Assembly (NCBI RefSeq): GCF_022662105.1
Contig: NZ_JAKMCP010000003.1
Span: 558,001-622,000 of the forward strand
Direction of reading: 5' to 3'
DNA from: Aestuariivivens sediminis
GTDB taxonomy: Bacteria; Bacteroidota; Bacteroidia; Flavobacteriales; Flavobacteriaceae
DNA: 64,000 bases
Shown here: positions 1 to 10,034 of the stretch, piece by piece
Position numbering within the stretch: position 1 is the first letter of the stretch
How the letters are laid out: every line of letters begins with the position of its first letter
Translations under genes and position numbers: made by a program
Notes under the pieces: model-generated
Told to the model about the DNA's origin: nothing
The model's database searches: none
What the model saw: the letters and a program-made list of their open reading frames with translations, nothing else

Positions 1-2
1 AT

Positions 3-242
3 AGTAATAGTTTATATTCAAAGGGTTACACCCTTACCAATTTAAAAATTGGCTATAAATTCGACATAGATAAAAAGTTCAATTTTAACTTATTTTATGG
101 ATTGGATAACATTTTTAATGAGAAATATGCATCGCAAATATTAATTAACACTATGGGCTTTGGAGGCACTGCGCCGAGGTATTATTACCCTGGAAATCCT
201 GTTAACTATTATTCAGGAATAAAATTCAATTATACTTTTTAA
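3..242 (+). CDS. TonB-dependent receptor, C-terminal end only (partial)
   Basis: The frame is open from the window edge to a TAA at 240-242 and encodes about 79 residues. The residues alternate hydrophobic and polar like outer-membrane beta strands, contain the segment GLDNIFNEKYAS that is typical of the last strands of TonB-dependent receptors (DNLFNxxY), and end in Phe (FNYTF), the usual C-terminal outer-membrane sorting signal. The plug and N-terminus lie outside the window, so the substrate cannot be judged. It sits 22 bases before a sugar dehydrogenase gene, so it may supply that enzyme's substrate, which is inference. Confidence 0.85.
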   Translation, partial: SNSLYSKGYTLTNLKIGYKFDIDKKFNFNLFYGLDNIFNEKYASQILINTMGFGGTAPRYYYPGNPVNYYSGIKFNYTF

Positions 243-264
243 TGAAATATATTTAACTTTGAAT

Positions 265-1410
265 ATGAAAAAAATAAATCCTGTGAAAAGAATAACGATA
301 CTCATTTTTATTATTTCCTCTACTTGTATTGCCTGTGCGCAACAAAATGAGTCCTTGATTAAAGCCGAATCACCTACTGATATTAAATATTCGACAGAAA
401 TTGTAGTGCCGGATATCCTTATTGCATGGGGTATGGCATTTTTACCTGATAAAAGCCTGTTAATCACTGAAAAATCTGGTGAACTCATACATTTTAAAAA
501 TGGTATGAAAACCTCTATAAAAGAAGTTCCGGAAATTTATGTTCGAGGTCAAGGTGGGTTTTTAGACATTAAACTACATCCTGATTATGAAACTAACGGC
601 TGGATTTATATGACTTACGGCTCTGCTGACGGAGATGGAGATGGAGGAAATACAACTTTAATGAGAGCCAAACTGGTTGAAAACACTTTGGTTGACAAAG
701 AAGTACTTTACAAGGCAGTACCCAATACCAAAAAAGGGCAACATTGGGGTTCCAGAATTACATTTGACAATGAAGGGTATTTATATTTTTCGGTTGGAGA
801 TCGTGGAAATAGAGATGTTAACCCGCAGGATATTACACGCGATGGAGGTAAAATTTACAGGCTTTATGATGATGGCCGCATTCCCGAAGACAATCCCTTT
901 TTCGATGATGAAAATGCCAAAAAAGCTATTTATAGTTATGGGCATCGAAATCCTCAGGGGTTGACTACAAATCCAATGACCGGAGAGATTTGGGAAAACG
1001 AACATGGTCCTCGAGGCGGTGACGAAATCAATATTATTAAAAAAGGAAAAAATTATGGTTGGCCCATTATTTCTTATGGCATTAATTATGACGGAACGAC
1101 TTTTACTGAAATCACAGAAAAAGAAGGCATGGAACAGCCCCTATTTTATTGGGTGCCATCCATAGCGCCATGCGGTATGACCTTTGTATCTTCTGATGTT
1201 TATCCCGATTGGAAAGGAGACGTTTTGGTAGGATCTCTGAAATTTTCCTATTTGGAACGTTTGGTTTTAGAAAATAACAAAGTCGTAAAACGGGAAAAGT
1301 TAATAGAAAATTTAGGGCGGATTAGGAATGTAATTCAAGGCCCAGATGGCTATATTTACGTTGCTGTTGAAGGTAAAGGCATTGTAAAAATAATTCCTAA
1401 CGAATCATAA
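265..1410 (+). CDS. PQQ-dependent aldose sugar dehydrogenase (GSDH family), exported
   Basis: The 382-residue product has an N-terminal hydrophobic segment ending in a Cys/Ala-rich region near residues 20-26, so it is exported, possibly as a lipoprotein. The body is a six-bladed propeller of the soluble glucose/aldose dehydrogenase type: WGMAFLPD and ITEKSGEL in blade 1, GGFLDIKLHPDY, HWGSRITFD with the conserved catalytic-type His, and YSYGHRNPQGL followed by ENEHGPRGGDE, which binds PQQ in this family. The family oxidises sugars in the periplasm and passes electrons to a cytochrome; a cytochrome c gene follows 5 bases later. A TTG two codons upstream is open, but the ATG is the more likely start. 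Confidence 0.9.
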   Translation: MKKINPVKRITILIFIISSTCIACAQQNESLIKAESPTDIKYSTEIVVPDILIAWGMAFLPDKSLLITEKSGELIHFKNGMKTSIKEVPEIYVRGQGGFLDIKLHPDYETNGWIYMTYGSADGDGDGGNTTLMRAKLVENTLVDKEVLYKAVPNTKKGQHWGSRITFDNEGYLYFSVGDRGNRDVNPQDITRDGGKIYRLYDDGRIPEDNPFFDDENAKKAIYSYGHRNPQGLTTNPMTGEIWENEHGPRGGDEINIIKKGKNYGWPIISYGINYDGTTFTEITEKEGMEQPLFYWVPSIAPCGMTFVSSDVYPDWKGDVLVGSLKFSYLERLVLENNKVVKREKLIENLGRIRNVIQGPDGYIYVAVEGKGIVKIIPNES

Positions 1411-1415
1411 AAAGC

Positions 1416-1817
1416 ATGAAATTCATTTTTTTGTTTTGCTTTTTACTCCTTCAAGCATTTATTTTTAACATCACCCAAGATCCAATCCTGGAAGAAAGTA
1501 TAAAAAGGGGAAGTGACATTTATAGCGATTTTTGCGTGACATGTCATTTACCGAATGGTGAAGGTGTTGATGGTGAATACCCTCCATTGGCTAAATCGGA
1601 TTTTTTAATGAAAAATCGTGTACAAAGTATAATGACCATTAAATATGGTGCAGAAGGTGAAATCATTGTCAATGGAAAAACATTTAATAATACCATGGCT
1701 CCTCTGGGTTTAGCTGATGACGAGATTGCCGATGTCATGAATTACATTACCAATAGCTGGGGTAATGAAAATGACAAAATGATTACTGAAGAAGAAGTTT
1801 CGAAAATTAAAAAATAA
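1416..1817 (+). CDS. Small monohaem cytochrome c
   Basis: The 133-residue protein begins with a short signal peptide (hydrophobic residues 2-18). A single haem-attachment motif, CVTCH, lies at about residues 40-44, followed by NGEGVDGEYPPL, the usual class I cytochrome c loop. A candidate Met axial ligand sits in NTMAPLG near residue 95. It is five bases downstream of the PQQ sugar dehydrogenase gene and probably co-transcribed, so the natural inference is that it accepts electrons from that enzyme. Confidence 0.92.
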   Translation: MKFIFLFCFLLLQAFIFNITQDPILEESIKRGSDIYSDFCVTCHLPNGEGVDGEYPPLAKSDFLMKNRVQSIMTIKYGAEGEIIVNGKTFNNTMAPLGLADDEIADVMNYITNSWGNENDKMITEEEVSKIKK

Positions 1818-1832
1818 GATTTTTCATTTAAC

Positions 1833-1840
1833 TAACTTTG
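1833..1840 (+). promoter_or_regulatory. Bacteroidota -7 promoter box upstream of udk
   Basis: TAACTTTG matches the TAnnTTTG -7 consensus of the Bacteroidota housekeeping sigma factor exactly. It ends 23 bases before the udk ATG. No convincing -33 TTG is visible. Confidence 0.6.
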
Positions 1841-1863
1841 TAAAGCTAATTCAACTACAAATT

Positions 1864-2469
1864 ATGTTAATTATTGGAATTGCTGGTGGTACAGGTTGTG
1901 GAAAGACAACAGTTGTCAATCAAATTCTTAACGAACTTCCTGAAGGTGAGGTTGGTGTAATTTCTCAAGATTCATATTATAAAGATACCACTCATTTACC
2001 ATTTGAAGAGCGAGAGAAAATAAATTTCGACCATCCAAGATCTATAGATTTTGAATTATTGGAAACCCATTTAAAAGCATTAAGAAATAATAGTCCCATA
2101 TACCAACCTGTTTATTCATTCGTTAAACATAATAGAACCGGGGATACCATTTTAACACATCCTAGAAAAGTTATGATTGTTGAAGGTATTTTAATTTTAA
2201 CAAATCCTGAGTTACGCAAAATATTCGATATTAAAATATTTGTACATGCCGATACGGACGAACGGTTAATCAGGCGTTTAAAACGTGATATTTCAGAACG
2301 TGGCAGGGATTTAAATGAGGTCCTTACTCGTTATAAAACCACACTAAAACCAATGCATGATCAATTTATTGAACCAATGAAAGAATATGCCGATATCATT
2401 ATTCCCAACAATAAATATAACACGGTGGCCATAGACATTGTAAAAACCATTATTAATAACAGATTGTAA
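1864..2469 (+). CDS. udk: Uridine kinase
   Basis: The 201-residue protein has the P-loop GGTGCGKTT at residues 8-16, then QDSYYKD and NFDHPRSIDF, the substrate-binding signature of uridine/cytidine kinases, and RRLKRDISERGRDL in the lid region. Length and motifs match bacterial Udk, which phosphorylates uridine and cytidine in pyrimidine salvage using ATP or GTP. It is cytosolic. It starts its own small operon with the DivIC-like gene one base downstream. Confidence 0.96.
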   Translation: MLIIGIAGGTGCGKTTVVNQILNELPEGEVGVISQDSYYKDTTHLPFEEREKINFDHPRSIDFELLETHLKALRNNSPIYQPVYSFVKHNRTGDTILTHPRKVMIVEGILILTNPELRKIFDIKIFVHADTDERLIRRLKRDISERGRDLNEVLTRYKTTLKPMHDQFIEPMKEYADIIIPNNKYNTVAIDIVKTIINNRL

Positions 2470-2470
2470 C

Positions 2471-2794
2471 ATGGGGGTTTTTAAAAAAAAATATTTAAAT
2501 CCTTTTAAAAACTGGTTTGTGATAATTTTAATTGGGTTTGTTATTTGGATGCTTTTCTTTGATGCCAATTCATGGTTTATTCACAATGAATTAAATAATG
2601 ATATTGAAGCGTTAGAGGCAGAAAAAGAATACTACCAAAGAGAAATTGAAACGGACAATAAGGCTATTGAAACTTTAAAAACAGAAGATGGTCTGGAAAA
2701 ATTTGCAAGAGAAGAATATTATATGAAACGTGAGAACGAAGAAATCTATATAATTGAATACGAGGACAGTTTAAAGGCCAAACAAAATGAGTAA
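2471..2794 (+). CDS. DivIC/FtsB-like septum formation initiator protein
   Basis: The 107-residue protein has a short basic N-terminus, one transmembrane segment at about residues 14-29, and then a coiled coil (ELNNDIEALEAEKEYYQREI) ending in the family's KFAREEYYMKRENEEIYII segment. This is the standard architecture of bitopic divisome proteins of the FtsB/DivIC family. It begins one base after udk and its last 8 bases overlap the methylmalonyl-CoA mutase gene, so translational coupling is likely. Confidence 0.88.
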   Translation: MGVFKKKYLNPFKNWFVIILIGFVIWMLFFDANSWFIHNELNNDIEALEAEKEYYQREIETDNKAIETLKTEDGLEKFAREEYYMKRENEEIYIIEYEDSLKAKQNE

Positions 2795-4187
2795 ACAATT
2801 ATTTGATGATTTTCCCGAAGTTTCAGCTAAACAGTGGAAGCAAAAAATTCAATTCGATCTCAAAGGGGCAGATTATAATAACACGCTCATTTGGAATACC
2901 ATTGAGGATATTGATGTAAAACCCTTTTATCATGCTGATGACTTCAGTGAACTTCCAGAAATCTCGAACACAAAGGCCAGTCAATGGAAGATTTGTGAGA
3001 CCATTTTTGTTCAAGATGCTGAAAAATCAAATCTATGGGCAAAAAATGCAATAGAACATGGTGCCGAAAGCATCAATTTTAAGGTCCCATCAGATTCTAT
3101 ATCTATTGAATCCTTATTAAAAGATATCCGTTTAGATGACATCTCTATTCAATTTGACCTTCAATTTCTTTCCACCGATTTTGTGAATAAATTGATTGCC
3201 TCTGCTCCGAAATCAATCCTTTTCCATAATGATATCATTGGCCATTTAGTAAAATCAGGAAACTGGTTCAATAACTTTAATCATGATTTTCTGCAATTCA
3301 TAAATATTTTTGAAGTTACACATTCGTTTTCCGTTAATGCATCGCGATACCAAAATGCTGGAGCTACCATGGTACAGCAATTGGCTTATAGTCTGGCTCA
3401 TGCCAACGAATACCTAAATTCTTTAAATAGCACTAAAAGTGATGCTGGGAATCCATCTTTTAAGCAACCGTATACAATACTGTTTAATGTGGCAATCGGG
3501 TCGAATTATTTCTTCGAAATCGCCAAATTAAGAGCGCTTCGGTTACTATGGAACTCATTGGCCTCTCAGTATGGTATACCTTTCGATTGCCAAATATTGG
3601 CTACACCAACCATGCGTAACAAAACCCTGTATGATTACAACACCAATATGTTGAGAACCACAACAGAATGTATGAGCGCCATTTTAGGAGGTGCAAACAC
3701 TATTTCGAATTTACCCTATGATTCTATTTATCATAAGAGTAATCCATTTGGTGAGCGCATTGCCAGAAACCAGTTATTAATTTTAAAACACGAGAGTTAT
3801 TTCAAAGTTGTTGATAATCCATGTGATGGTGCTTATTACATTGAATCATTAACACAACAACTTGCTCATAAAGCCTTACTCCTCTTTAAGAACATTGAAG
3901 CTAATGGAGGCTTTTTGAAACAGCTAAAAGAGGGTACTATTCAACGAAAAATAAGGGAAAGCGCGCATAAAGAACTACACGCTTTTATACATGGTCACGA
4001 AGTTCTAGTAGGTACGAATAAATATCCTAATCCCAAAGATCACATGAAAGACGACTTAGAACTTTATCCTTTTGTAAAAAGGAAGTCACGAAAAACTTTA
4101 ATAGAACCTGTAATAGAATACAGACTTTCGGAAGAAATCGAAAAGGAACGTTTAAAAAAAGAACAATATGATGAAAACAAAAATTAA
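2787..4187 (+). CDS. mutA: Methylmalonyl-CoA mutase, small (non-catalytic) subunit
   Basis: The 466-residue protein resembles the barrel half of methylmalonyl-CoA mutase, with the Q-(K/N)-x-L-x-R-(T/S)T-type segment seen here as NTNMLRTTTECMSAILGGAN and the GERIARNQ motif. It has no C-terminal DxHxxG cobalamin-binding domain, as expected for the small subunit of the heterodimeric bacterial enzyme. With the large subunit downstream it interconverts succinyl-CoA and (R)-methylmalonyl-CoA. It overlaps the genes on both sides, so this is a tight operon. Confidence 0.93.
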   Translation: MSKQLFDDFPEVSAKQWKQKIQFDLKGADYNNTLIWNTIEDIDVKPFYHADDFSELPEISNTKASQWKICETIFVQDAEKSNLWAKNAIEHGAESINFKVPSDSISIESLLKDIRLDDISIQFDLQFLSTDFVNKLIASAPKSILFHNDIIGHLVKSGNWFNNFNHDFLQFINIFEVTHSFSVNASRYQNAGATMVQQLAYSLAHANEYLNSLNSTKSDAGNPSFKQPYTILFNVAIGSNYFFEIAKLRALRLLWNSLASQYGIPFDCQILATPTMRNKTLYDYNTNMLRTTTECMSAILGGANTISNLPYDSIYHKSNPFGERIARNQLLILKHESYFKVVDNPCDGAYYIESLTQQLAHKALLLFKNIEANGGFLKQLKEGTIQRKIRESAHKELHAFIHGHEVLVGTNKYPNPKDHMKDDLELYPFVKRKSRKTLIEPVIEYRLSEEIEKERLKKEQYDENKN

Positions 4188-4836
4188 TGTAATTGCCTTT
4201 TTATTAGCACTAAACTTAATGGGCTGCAAAAAAGAACAACCTTTCAATGACTATCAGTATTCAGACAAGGGTATGGTTATAAACTGTGAAAATATGGATA
4301 CTAAATTATATAATGAAGCCCTTTACACCTTTGAAAATGATATCCTGAAATTTTATGGTACAGACAGACCAAATCAACTAAGAGCCTATTCGCAATTTGT
4401 AAGAGAGGCCGTATATAACCGTGCAAAATATGTTGATATTTTGTCCCCGCATACCGTTAATGTTTTTCAAGCTCTAAAAAAAGACAATACTCTATGGGAC
4501 GCGAACCAACCAAAAAGTCATTTAAACTATAACAGCCCTTTTTTTAAGTGTATTGCAGATAACATTCAAAGTAACGATTTAAAGGTAACACTCAATGCCT
4601 TGGTTTCAACCAAAAGTATGAGTCCCAAACTGTTTGGAACACCATTAACTTCGCAATATAGTCTAGCGATTAAGGACAAATATTTGGCGACCTATATAGC
4701 TTTTGATCTGTTTTACGCTAAATTGTTTGATGTTGACCTTAGCCAAATTAATATGGATAAACCCAAGGAAGCAGTAGACTTTAATAAAGTACCGAAAGAT
4801 ATAAATCCTGATATGCACGCGGGACACAATCACTAA
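4168..4836 (+). CDS. Lipoprotein of unknown function between the mutase subunits
   Basis: This 222-residue product has a short hydrophobic leader ending in the lipobox LMGC, with Cys at about residue 20, so it should be a lipoprotein. The mature part contains no motif I recognise; it is mixed alpha/beta and ends in a His-rich tail, MHAGHNH. The gene overlaps the end of mutA by 20 bases and ends one base before the large-subunit gene, so the three are almost certainly co-transcribed. An envelope lipoprotein has no obvious job in a cytosolic B12 enzyme; the His tail could bind metal, which is a guess. Confidence 0.8.
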   Translation: MMKTKINVIAFLLALNLMGCKKEQPFNDYQYSDKGMVINCENMDTKLYNEALYTFENDILKFYGTDRPNQLRAYSQFVREAVYNRAKYVDILSPHTVNVFQALKKDNTLWDANQPKSHLNYNSPFFKCIADNIQSNDLKVTLNALVSTKSMSPKLFGTPLTSQYSLAIKDKYLATYIAFDLFYAKLFDVDLSQINMDKPKEAVDFNKVPKDINPDMHAGHNH

Positions 4837-4837
4837 A

Positions 4838-6973
4838 ATGCGAAAAAATCTTCAACATATAGAACTCAAGTTAGAATCCGATAACTTGAATCATGAAGAA
4901 AAATTCATTGAAACCGCAGAAGGAATTGCGATCAAATCTTTCTACACTAAAAAAGACATCAGGGATCTAAATCACCTGAACTTTGTAGCCGGTATTCCCC
5001 CATATTTAAGAGGTCCGTATAGCACCATGTATGTGCGAAGACCTTGGACCATAAGACAATATGCAGGGTTTTCTACCGCCAAAGAAAGTAATGCCTTTTA
5101 CAAGCGTAATTTAGCTGCTGGACAAAAAGGATTGTCCGTGGCCTTCGATTTAGCGACACACCGCGGGTATGACAGTGACCATGAACGTGTTATTGGTGAC
5201 GTTGGAAAAGCAGGTGTTGCCATTGATTCGGTTGAAGATATGAAAATCCTATTCGATCAGATTCCTTTAGATAAAATGTCGGTCTCCATGACTATGAATG
5301 GTGCTGTTTTACCGATTATGGCTTTTTACATCGTAGCCGCACAAGAACAAGGTGTGGAGCTAGAACAACTAACGGGTACAATTCAAAACGATATCTTAAA
5401 GGAATTCATGGTACGTAACACCTATATCTACCCTCCAACCCCATCCATGAAAATCATTTCCGATATTTTTGAATTTACAAGCAAGTATATGCCTAAATTC
5501 AATAGTATAAGTATCTCGGGATATCACATGCAGGAAGCTGGTGCAAGCGTCGATATAGAACTCGCTTATACCCTATCTGATGGATTGGAATACCTTAGAA
5601 CCGGTATAAAAGCTGGTATGGATATCGATATGTTTGCACCACGACTTTCTTTTTTTTGGGCTATAGGCATGAACCATTTTATGGAAATTGCCAAAATGCG
5701 TGCAGCACGTATGCTTTGGGCCAAACTGGTAAAACAATTTGAGCCTAAAAATGAAAAATCCCTGGCCTTGCGTACCCATTGCCAGACTTCCGGTTGGAGC
5801 TTAACCGAACAAGATCCGTTTAATAATGTGGCCCGAACCACTATAGAGGCGGCGGCAGCCGCTTTTGGCGGCACACAAAGTTTGCATACCAATGCATTAG
5901 ATGAAGCTATTGCCTTGCCATCTGATTTTTCGGCCCGCATTGCTAGAAACACACAATTATACTTGCAAGAAGAGACCAAAATCACCAAAACTGTTGATCC
6001 CTGGTCAGGAAGCTATTATGTTGAGTCTTTAACCCATGCTATAGCCCAAAAGGCCTGGCTACTTATTGAGGAGATTGAAGCTTTAGGTGGCATGACGAAA
6101 GCCATTGAAGCTGGTATTCCAAAAATACGAATAGAAGAGGCCGCCGCTAAAAAACAGGCCCGCATAGATTCAGGGCAAGATATAATAGTAGGTGTTAACA
6201 AATACACATTAGAAAAAGAAGAACTCATTTCGACACTTGAAGTAGATAACCAATCCGTTAGAAATCAACAAATTGAACGATTAGCTATTATAAAGTCTAA
6301 TAGAAATAATAACAAGGCCCAAGCAGCCTTGACTAAGTTAACCAAAGCTGCAAAAAATTCATTAAATTCGAGCCATACAGACAACAATTTACTGGCTTTA
6401 GCAGTCGAAGCTGCACGTGAACGTGCCACACTTGGTGAAATAAGCATGGCATTAGAAGTAGTTTATGGTCGCTATAAAGCTGAAATAAAATCATTTTCAG
6501 GGGTGTATAGTAAAGCAATAAAAGACAACGAATCATTCAAAAAAGCACAGGAACTGGCCAATGTTTTTGCCGAGCAAGATGGTAGACGGCCCCGAATTAT
6601 GATTGCAAAAATGGGACAAGACGGTCATGATCGTGGTGCTAAAGTCGTAGCCACCGGTTATGCCGATATTGGGTTTGATGTTGATATTGGTCCCTTGTTC
6701 CAAACACCGGAAGAAGTTGCAAAACAAGCAGTAGAAAACGATGTTCATGTTTTAGGCATATCGTCATTGGCTGCTGGTCATAAAACCCTTGTACCTCAAG
6801 TAATAGAAGAACTAAAAAAATATGGCCGTGACGATATTATGGTTATTGTAGGTGGGGTAATTCCAAAGCAAGACTACCAATACTTATTTGATGCAGGTGC
6901 CATTGCCGTTTTTGGTCCAGGTACTAAAATAAGTGATACGGCCATTACAATTTTAGAAATTTTGATTGATTAA
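4838..6973 (+). CDS. scpA: Methylmalonyl-CoA mutase, large (catalytic, B12-binding) subunit
   Basis: The 711-residue protein has the substrate barrel with [18 protein letters not shown] near residue 65, [12 protein letters not shown] and [16 protein letters not shown], all hallmarks of methylmalonyl-CoA mutase. The C-terminal 130 residues form the cobalamin domain with DGHDRGAKV (the DxHxxG motif whose His ligates cobalt), GISSLAAGH and VGGVIP. Length matches the family. It forms a heterodimer with the small subunit encoded upstream and links propionate-type metabolism to the TCA cycle. Confidence 0.97.
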   Translation: MRKNLQHIELKLESDNLNHEEKFIETAEGIAIKSFYTKKDIRDLNHLNFVAGIPPYLRGPYSTMYVRRPWTIRQYAGFSTAKESNAFYKRNLAAGQKGLSVAFDLATHRGYDSDHERVIGDVGKAGVAIDSVEDMKILFDQIPLDKMSVSMTMNGAVLPIMAFYIVAAQEQGVELEQLTGTIQNDILKEFMVRNTYIYPPTPSMKIISDIFEFTSKYMPKFNSISISGYHMQEAGASVDIELAYTLSDGLEYLRTGIKAGMDIDMFAPRLSFFWAIGMNHFMEIAKMRAARMLWAKLVKQFEPKNEKSLALRTHCQTSGWSLTEQDPFNNVARTTIEAAAAAFGGTQSLHTNALDEAIALPSDFSARIARNTQLYLQEETKITKTVDPWSGSYYVESLTHAIAQKAWLLIEEIEALGGMTKAIEAGIPKIRIEEAAAKKQARIDSGQDIIVGVNKYTLEKEELISTLEVDNQSVRNQQIERLAIIKSNRNNNKAQAALTKLTKAAKNSLNSSHTDNNLLALAVEAARERATLGEISMALEVVYGRYKAEIKSFSGVYSKAIKDNESFKKAQELANVFAEQDGRRPRIMIAKMGQDGHDRGAKVVATGYADIGFDVDIGPLFQTPEEVAKQAVENDVHVLGISSLAAGHKTLVPQVIEELKKYGRDDIMVIVGGVIPKQDYQYLFDAGAIAVFGPGTKISDTAITILEILID

Positions 6974-6975
6974 TC

Positions 6976-6996
6976 TTATAACGAAACGCGTTATAA
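6976..6996. other. Perfect 8-bp hairpin after the mutase operon
   Basis: TTATAACG and CGTTATAA are separated by 5 bases, starting 3 bases after the scpA stop codon. There is no T tract after it, so it is at best a weak or factor-assisted terminator or an mRNA-stabilising 3' end. Confidence 0.35.
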
Positions 6997-7099
6997 TTCC
7001 TAAAGTTAAACTGGCATTAAAAAGTCAATTTTCATTGCTCTTAATTTTAATATTTTCAGTGCTAATTATTTGAATAATCAAAAAATCTTCAATTGCCAT

Positions 7100-9919
7100 A
7101 TGAAAAAAATAGCCTTTTTCTCACTGTTTTTATTGCTTAGTATTTCAAATAGGATTTTATCTCAAGAGGCTTCTAATGTAACTCAGAAAATTCCTATTTC
7201 TAAAGATGTAATAATTGGAAAACTTAGTAATGGTCTGACCTATTACATTCGGAACAATTCGAAACCTGAAGATAAGTTAGAACTAAGGCTTGTTTTAAAA
7301 GCGGGGTCCATTCTTGAGGACGAAGATCAGTTAGGTTTAGCACATTTTATGGAACACATGAATTTTAACGGAACAAAGAACTTTAAAAGAAATGATCTTA
7401 TCCATTATTTACAAAGTATCGGTGTATCATTCGGTGCAGATTTAAATGCCTATACCAGTTTTGATGAAACCGTATATATGTTGCCGATTCCAATTGATGA
7501 CAAAGATAAGCTTGACAAAGGATTTCAAATTCTTGAAGATTGGGCACATAATGCCACCTTGGATGAGGAAGAAATCGATAAAGAACGTGGTGTAGTCTTA
7601 GAAGAATATAGACTTGGTAGAGGTGCCGACGAACGTATGCTCCAGAACTACCTTCCTAAAGTTTTATATGGCTCAAAATATGCCTCAAGATTACCTATTG
7701 GAAAAAAAGAAATTCTGGAAAATTTTGACTACGAAGCCATCAGGAGGTTCCATAGAGATTGGTATAGACCGGATTTGATGGCTGTTATTGCCGTTGGTGA
7801 CGTAGACGCGGATACCTTGGAAGCACAGATTAAAAGCCACTTCGGTACTATTCCTGCAGTAAAAAATCCAAGGAAAAGGGAAACTTTTTATGTACCCAAT
7901 CATGAAGAAACCTTTATAGCTATTGAGTCAGATAAGGAAGCTTCATTTTCAAGAGTTCAGGTCTTATTTAAAGACAGCACCGATGTAAAACCAATAAAAA
8001 CTCTTGAACAATACAGAGAAACTATAGTTAAATCATTGTTTACGCAGATGATAAATAATCGCTTAAATGAGTTAAGGAATAGCGAAAATCCACCTTTTGT
8101 TTATGGCATCTCATATCACGGCAACACATGGGCAAAAACAAAAGCAGCCTATCAATCCGTTGCCATTTCCAGTGAAACGGGACAATTAGAGGCTTTAAAG
8201 ACCTTACTTATTGAAAACGAACGTGTGAGACGCTATGGTTTTTTTGAAGGGGAGTTCAATCGTGCTAAACAACATATTTTAGCCAGACTAGAAAAGGCTT
8301 ATAAAGACAAAGACAAAACGCTATCTCAAAATATTATTGGTGAATATATCAGACATTTCTTATCGAGCGAACCTATTCCGGGAATAGCCTGGGAATATAA
8401 TTTCCACAAACAAGAACTTCCAAATATTGAATTGGAAGAAGTAAATGATATTATAAATACCTATTTGAAAAGCAACAACAGGGTTATCGTAATTACAGGT
8501 CCGGAAAAGGAAGGTATAAATAAGGTCACAGAGCAAGAAGTTCAATATCTTTTAAATACGCTGGGTTCAATGGAAATTGAACCCTATCAGGATGAGGAAG
8601 TTGCACAATCTCTCATGGAAAATGATCCAGAAAAAGGTTCAGTAATTAATGAAGTAAAAGATAGTACGCTTGACATCACAACGCTTACTTTAAGCAATGG
8701 TATGAAGGTTACGTATAAGATTACCGATTTTAAAAATGATGAAATTTTGTTTGATTCCTTCAGTTACGGTGGTACTTCCTTATACTCCTTAGAAGATTAT
8801 CGCGCGACGGCCTATGCAAATGGAGCTTTAAGTCAGGCCGGAGTCAACAACTTTGACTACATTGAATTAGGCAAAATGCTTTCCGGAAAAATCGTTTCGG
8901 TTAGGCCAGACATAGGAACGTATAGTGAATCCATTTCTGGTTCAGCCTCACCAAAATACATGGAAGAGATGTTCCAATTGATACATCTTTATTTTACAGC
9001 ATTAAACAAAGATGACAAGGCTTTTGCTTCTTTTATTAATAAACAAAAAGCACTAATTGGTAATTTGCTTGCAAATCCACAATATTATTTTCAGAATGAA
9101 TTTAGTAAGTTCTTAAATGAAGGTAATCCACGATATTTAGGATTTCCTACCCAAGAAGATTTAAGTAATGCCGATTATGATTTAGCGTACAAACTATACA
9201 ACGAGCGATTTAAAAATGCTGGAGATTTCAACTTCTATTTTGTTGGAAACATCGAAGAAGAAAAGTTCAAAGACTTTTGTAAAACATATTTGGCTAGCTT
9301 ACCATCGGATGGAAAAAAAGAAAACTTTATAGTACCTGAACATCGCCCTTTAACAGGACGTCACACCAAAATCATTGAAAAAGGAGAAGACCCTAAAAGC
9401 AGCGTGAGCATTATATATCAGGGTGAGACGGAATATGATGAAGAGGAGGCACATGCTATGAAAAGTTTGGGGGAAATAGTGACTATTAAATTATTGGAAG
9501 AATTAAGAGAAGCTGAAAGCGGTGTTTATGGAGTTGGTGCAAGTGGAAACATTACAAAAATTCCTTATGGATGGTATACATTTAGAATAGGTTTCCCTTG
9601 TGGTCCGGAAAATGTAGATAAATTGGTTGAAGCTTCAATTAAGGAAGTTGAAAAAATTATAGATAATGGCCCAACGCCAGAAGATTTAGCCAAAGTAAAG
9701 GAAAATCAAATTCTGAAAACTAAACAGAATCTGGAACAAAATAAATACTGGTTGAATAGATTAAAGAATTCTGATTACAGTGATAAGGATCTTTCAGAAA
9801 TATTTGACTACAAGGACAAAATCAATGCGTTGACCGCAGAAAAAGTACAAGAAGTGGCTAAAAAATATTTGACTAAAGGCTATATTTTAGGTATTCACAA
9901 TCCTGAAGATGAAGAATAA
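7100..9919 (+). CDS. M16 family zinc metallopeptidase, exported
   Basis: The product has about 939 residues. A signal peptide covers residues 1-22 (ending LSQEAS). The inverted zinc motif HFMEH lies near residues 81-85 and the downstream acidic ligand region is ERGVVLEEYRLG. Two M16 halves are present, the C-terminal half being the inactive partner, which gives the typical length of the Bacteroidota periplasmic pitrilysin-like family. These enzymes degrade peptides. A TTG ten codons upstream is open, but the ATG directly before the signal peptide is preferred. It stands alone between the mutase operon and parA. Confidence 0.93.
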   Translation: MKKIAFFSLFLLLSISNRILSQEASNVTQKIPISKDVIIGKLSNGLTYYIRNNSKPEDKLELRLVLKAGSILEDEDQLGLAHFMEHMNFNGTKNFKRNDLIHYLQSIGVSFGADLNAYTSFDETVYMLPIPIDDKDKLDKGFQILEDWAHNATLDEEEIDKERGVVLEEYRLGRGADERMLQNYLPKVLYGSKYASRLPIGKKEILENFDYEAIRRFHRDWYRPDLMAVIAVGDVDADTLEAQIKSHFGTIPAVKNPRKRETFYVPNHEETFIAIESDKEASFSRVQVLFKDSTDVKPIKTLEQYRETIVKSLFTQMINNRLNELRNSENPPFVYGISYHGNTWAKTKAAYQSVAISSETGQLEALKTLLIENERVRRYGFFEGEFNRAKQHILARLEKAYKDKDKTLSQNIIGEYIRHFLSSEPIPGIAWEYNFHKQELPNIELEEVNDIINTYLKSNNRVIVITGPEKEGINKVTEQEVQYLLNTLGSMEIEPYQDEEVAQSLMENDPEKGSVINEVKDSTLDITTLTLSNGMKVTYKITDFKNDEILFDSFSYGGTSLYSLEDYRATAYANGALSQAGVNNFDYIELGKMLSGKIVSVRPDIGTYSESISGSASPKYMEEMFQLIHLYFTALNKDDKAFASFINKQKALIGNLLANPQYYFQNEFSKFLNEGNPRYLGFPTQEDLSNADYDLAYKLYNERFKNAGDFNFYFVGNIEEEKFKDFCKTYLASLPSDGKKENFIVPEHRPLTGRHTKIIEKGEDPKSSVSIIYQGETEYDEEEAHAMKSLGEIVTIKLLEELREAESGVYGVGASGNITKIPYGWYTFRIGFPCGPENVDKLVEASIKEVEKIIDNGPTPEDLAKVKENQILKTKQNLEQNKYWLNRLKNSDYSDKDLSEIFDYKDKINALTAEKVQEVAKKYLTKGYILGIHNPEDEE

Positions 9920-10034
9920 GCTTAGCATTATTTTAAACAATCGGGGCGAAAAACCCGTCGTTAATGTTAACAAGTTCCATTTTTATTCCTCATAAATAAT
10001 TGTATTTTTACCGCTTATTAAACCAAATCATTTA

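Noticed and set aside
5566-5988. Long antisense reading frame (140 codons) opposite scpA
   Set aside because: It lies wholly inside a conserved coding region and encodes a low-complexity Ser/Ala/Leu-rich product, typical of a mirror frame.
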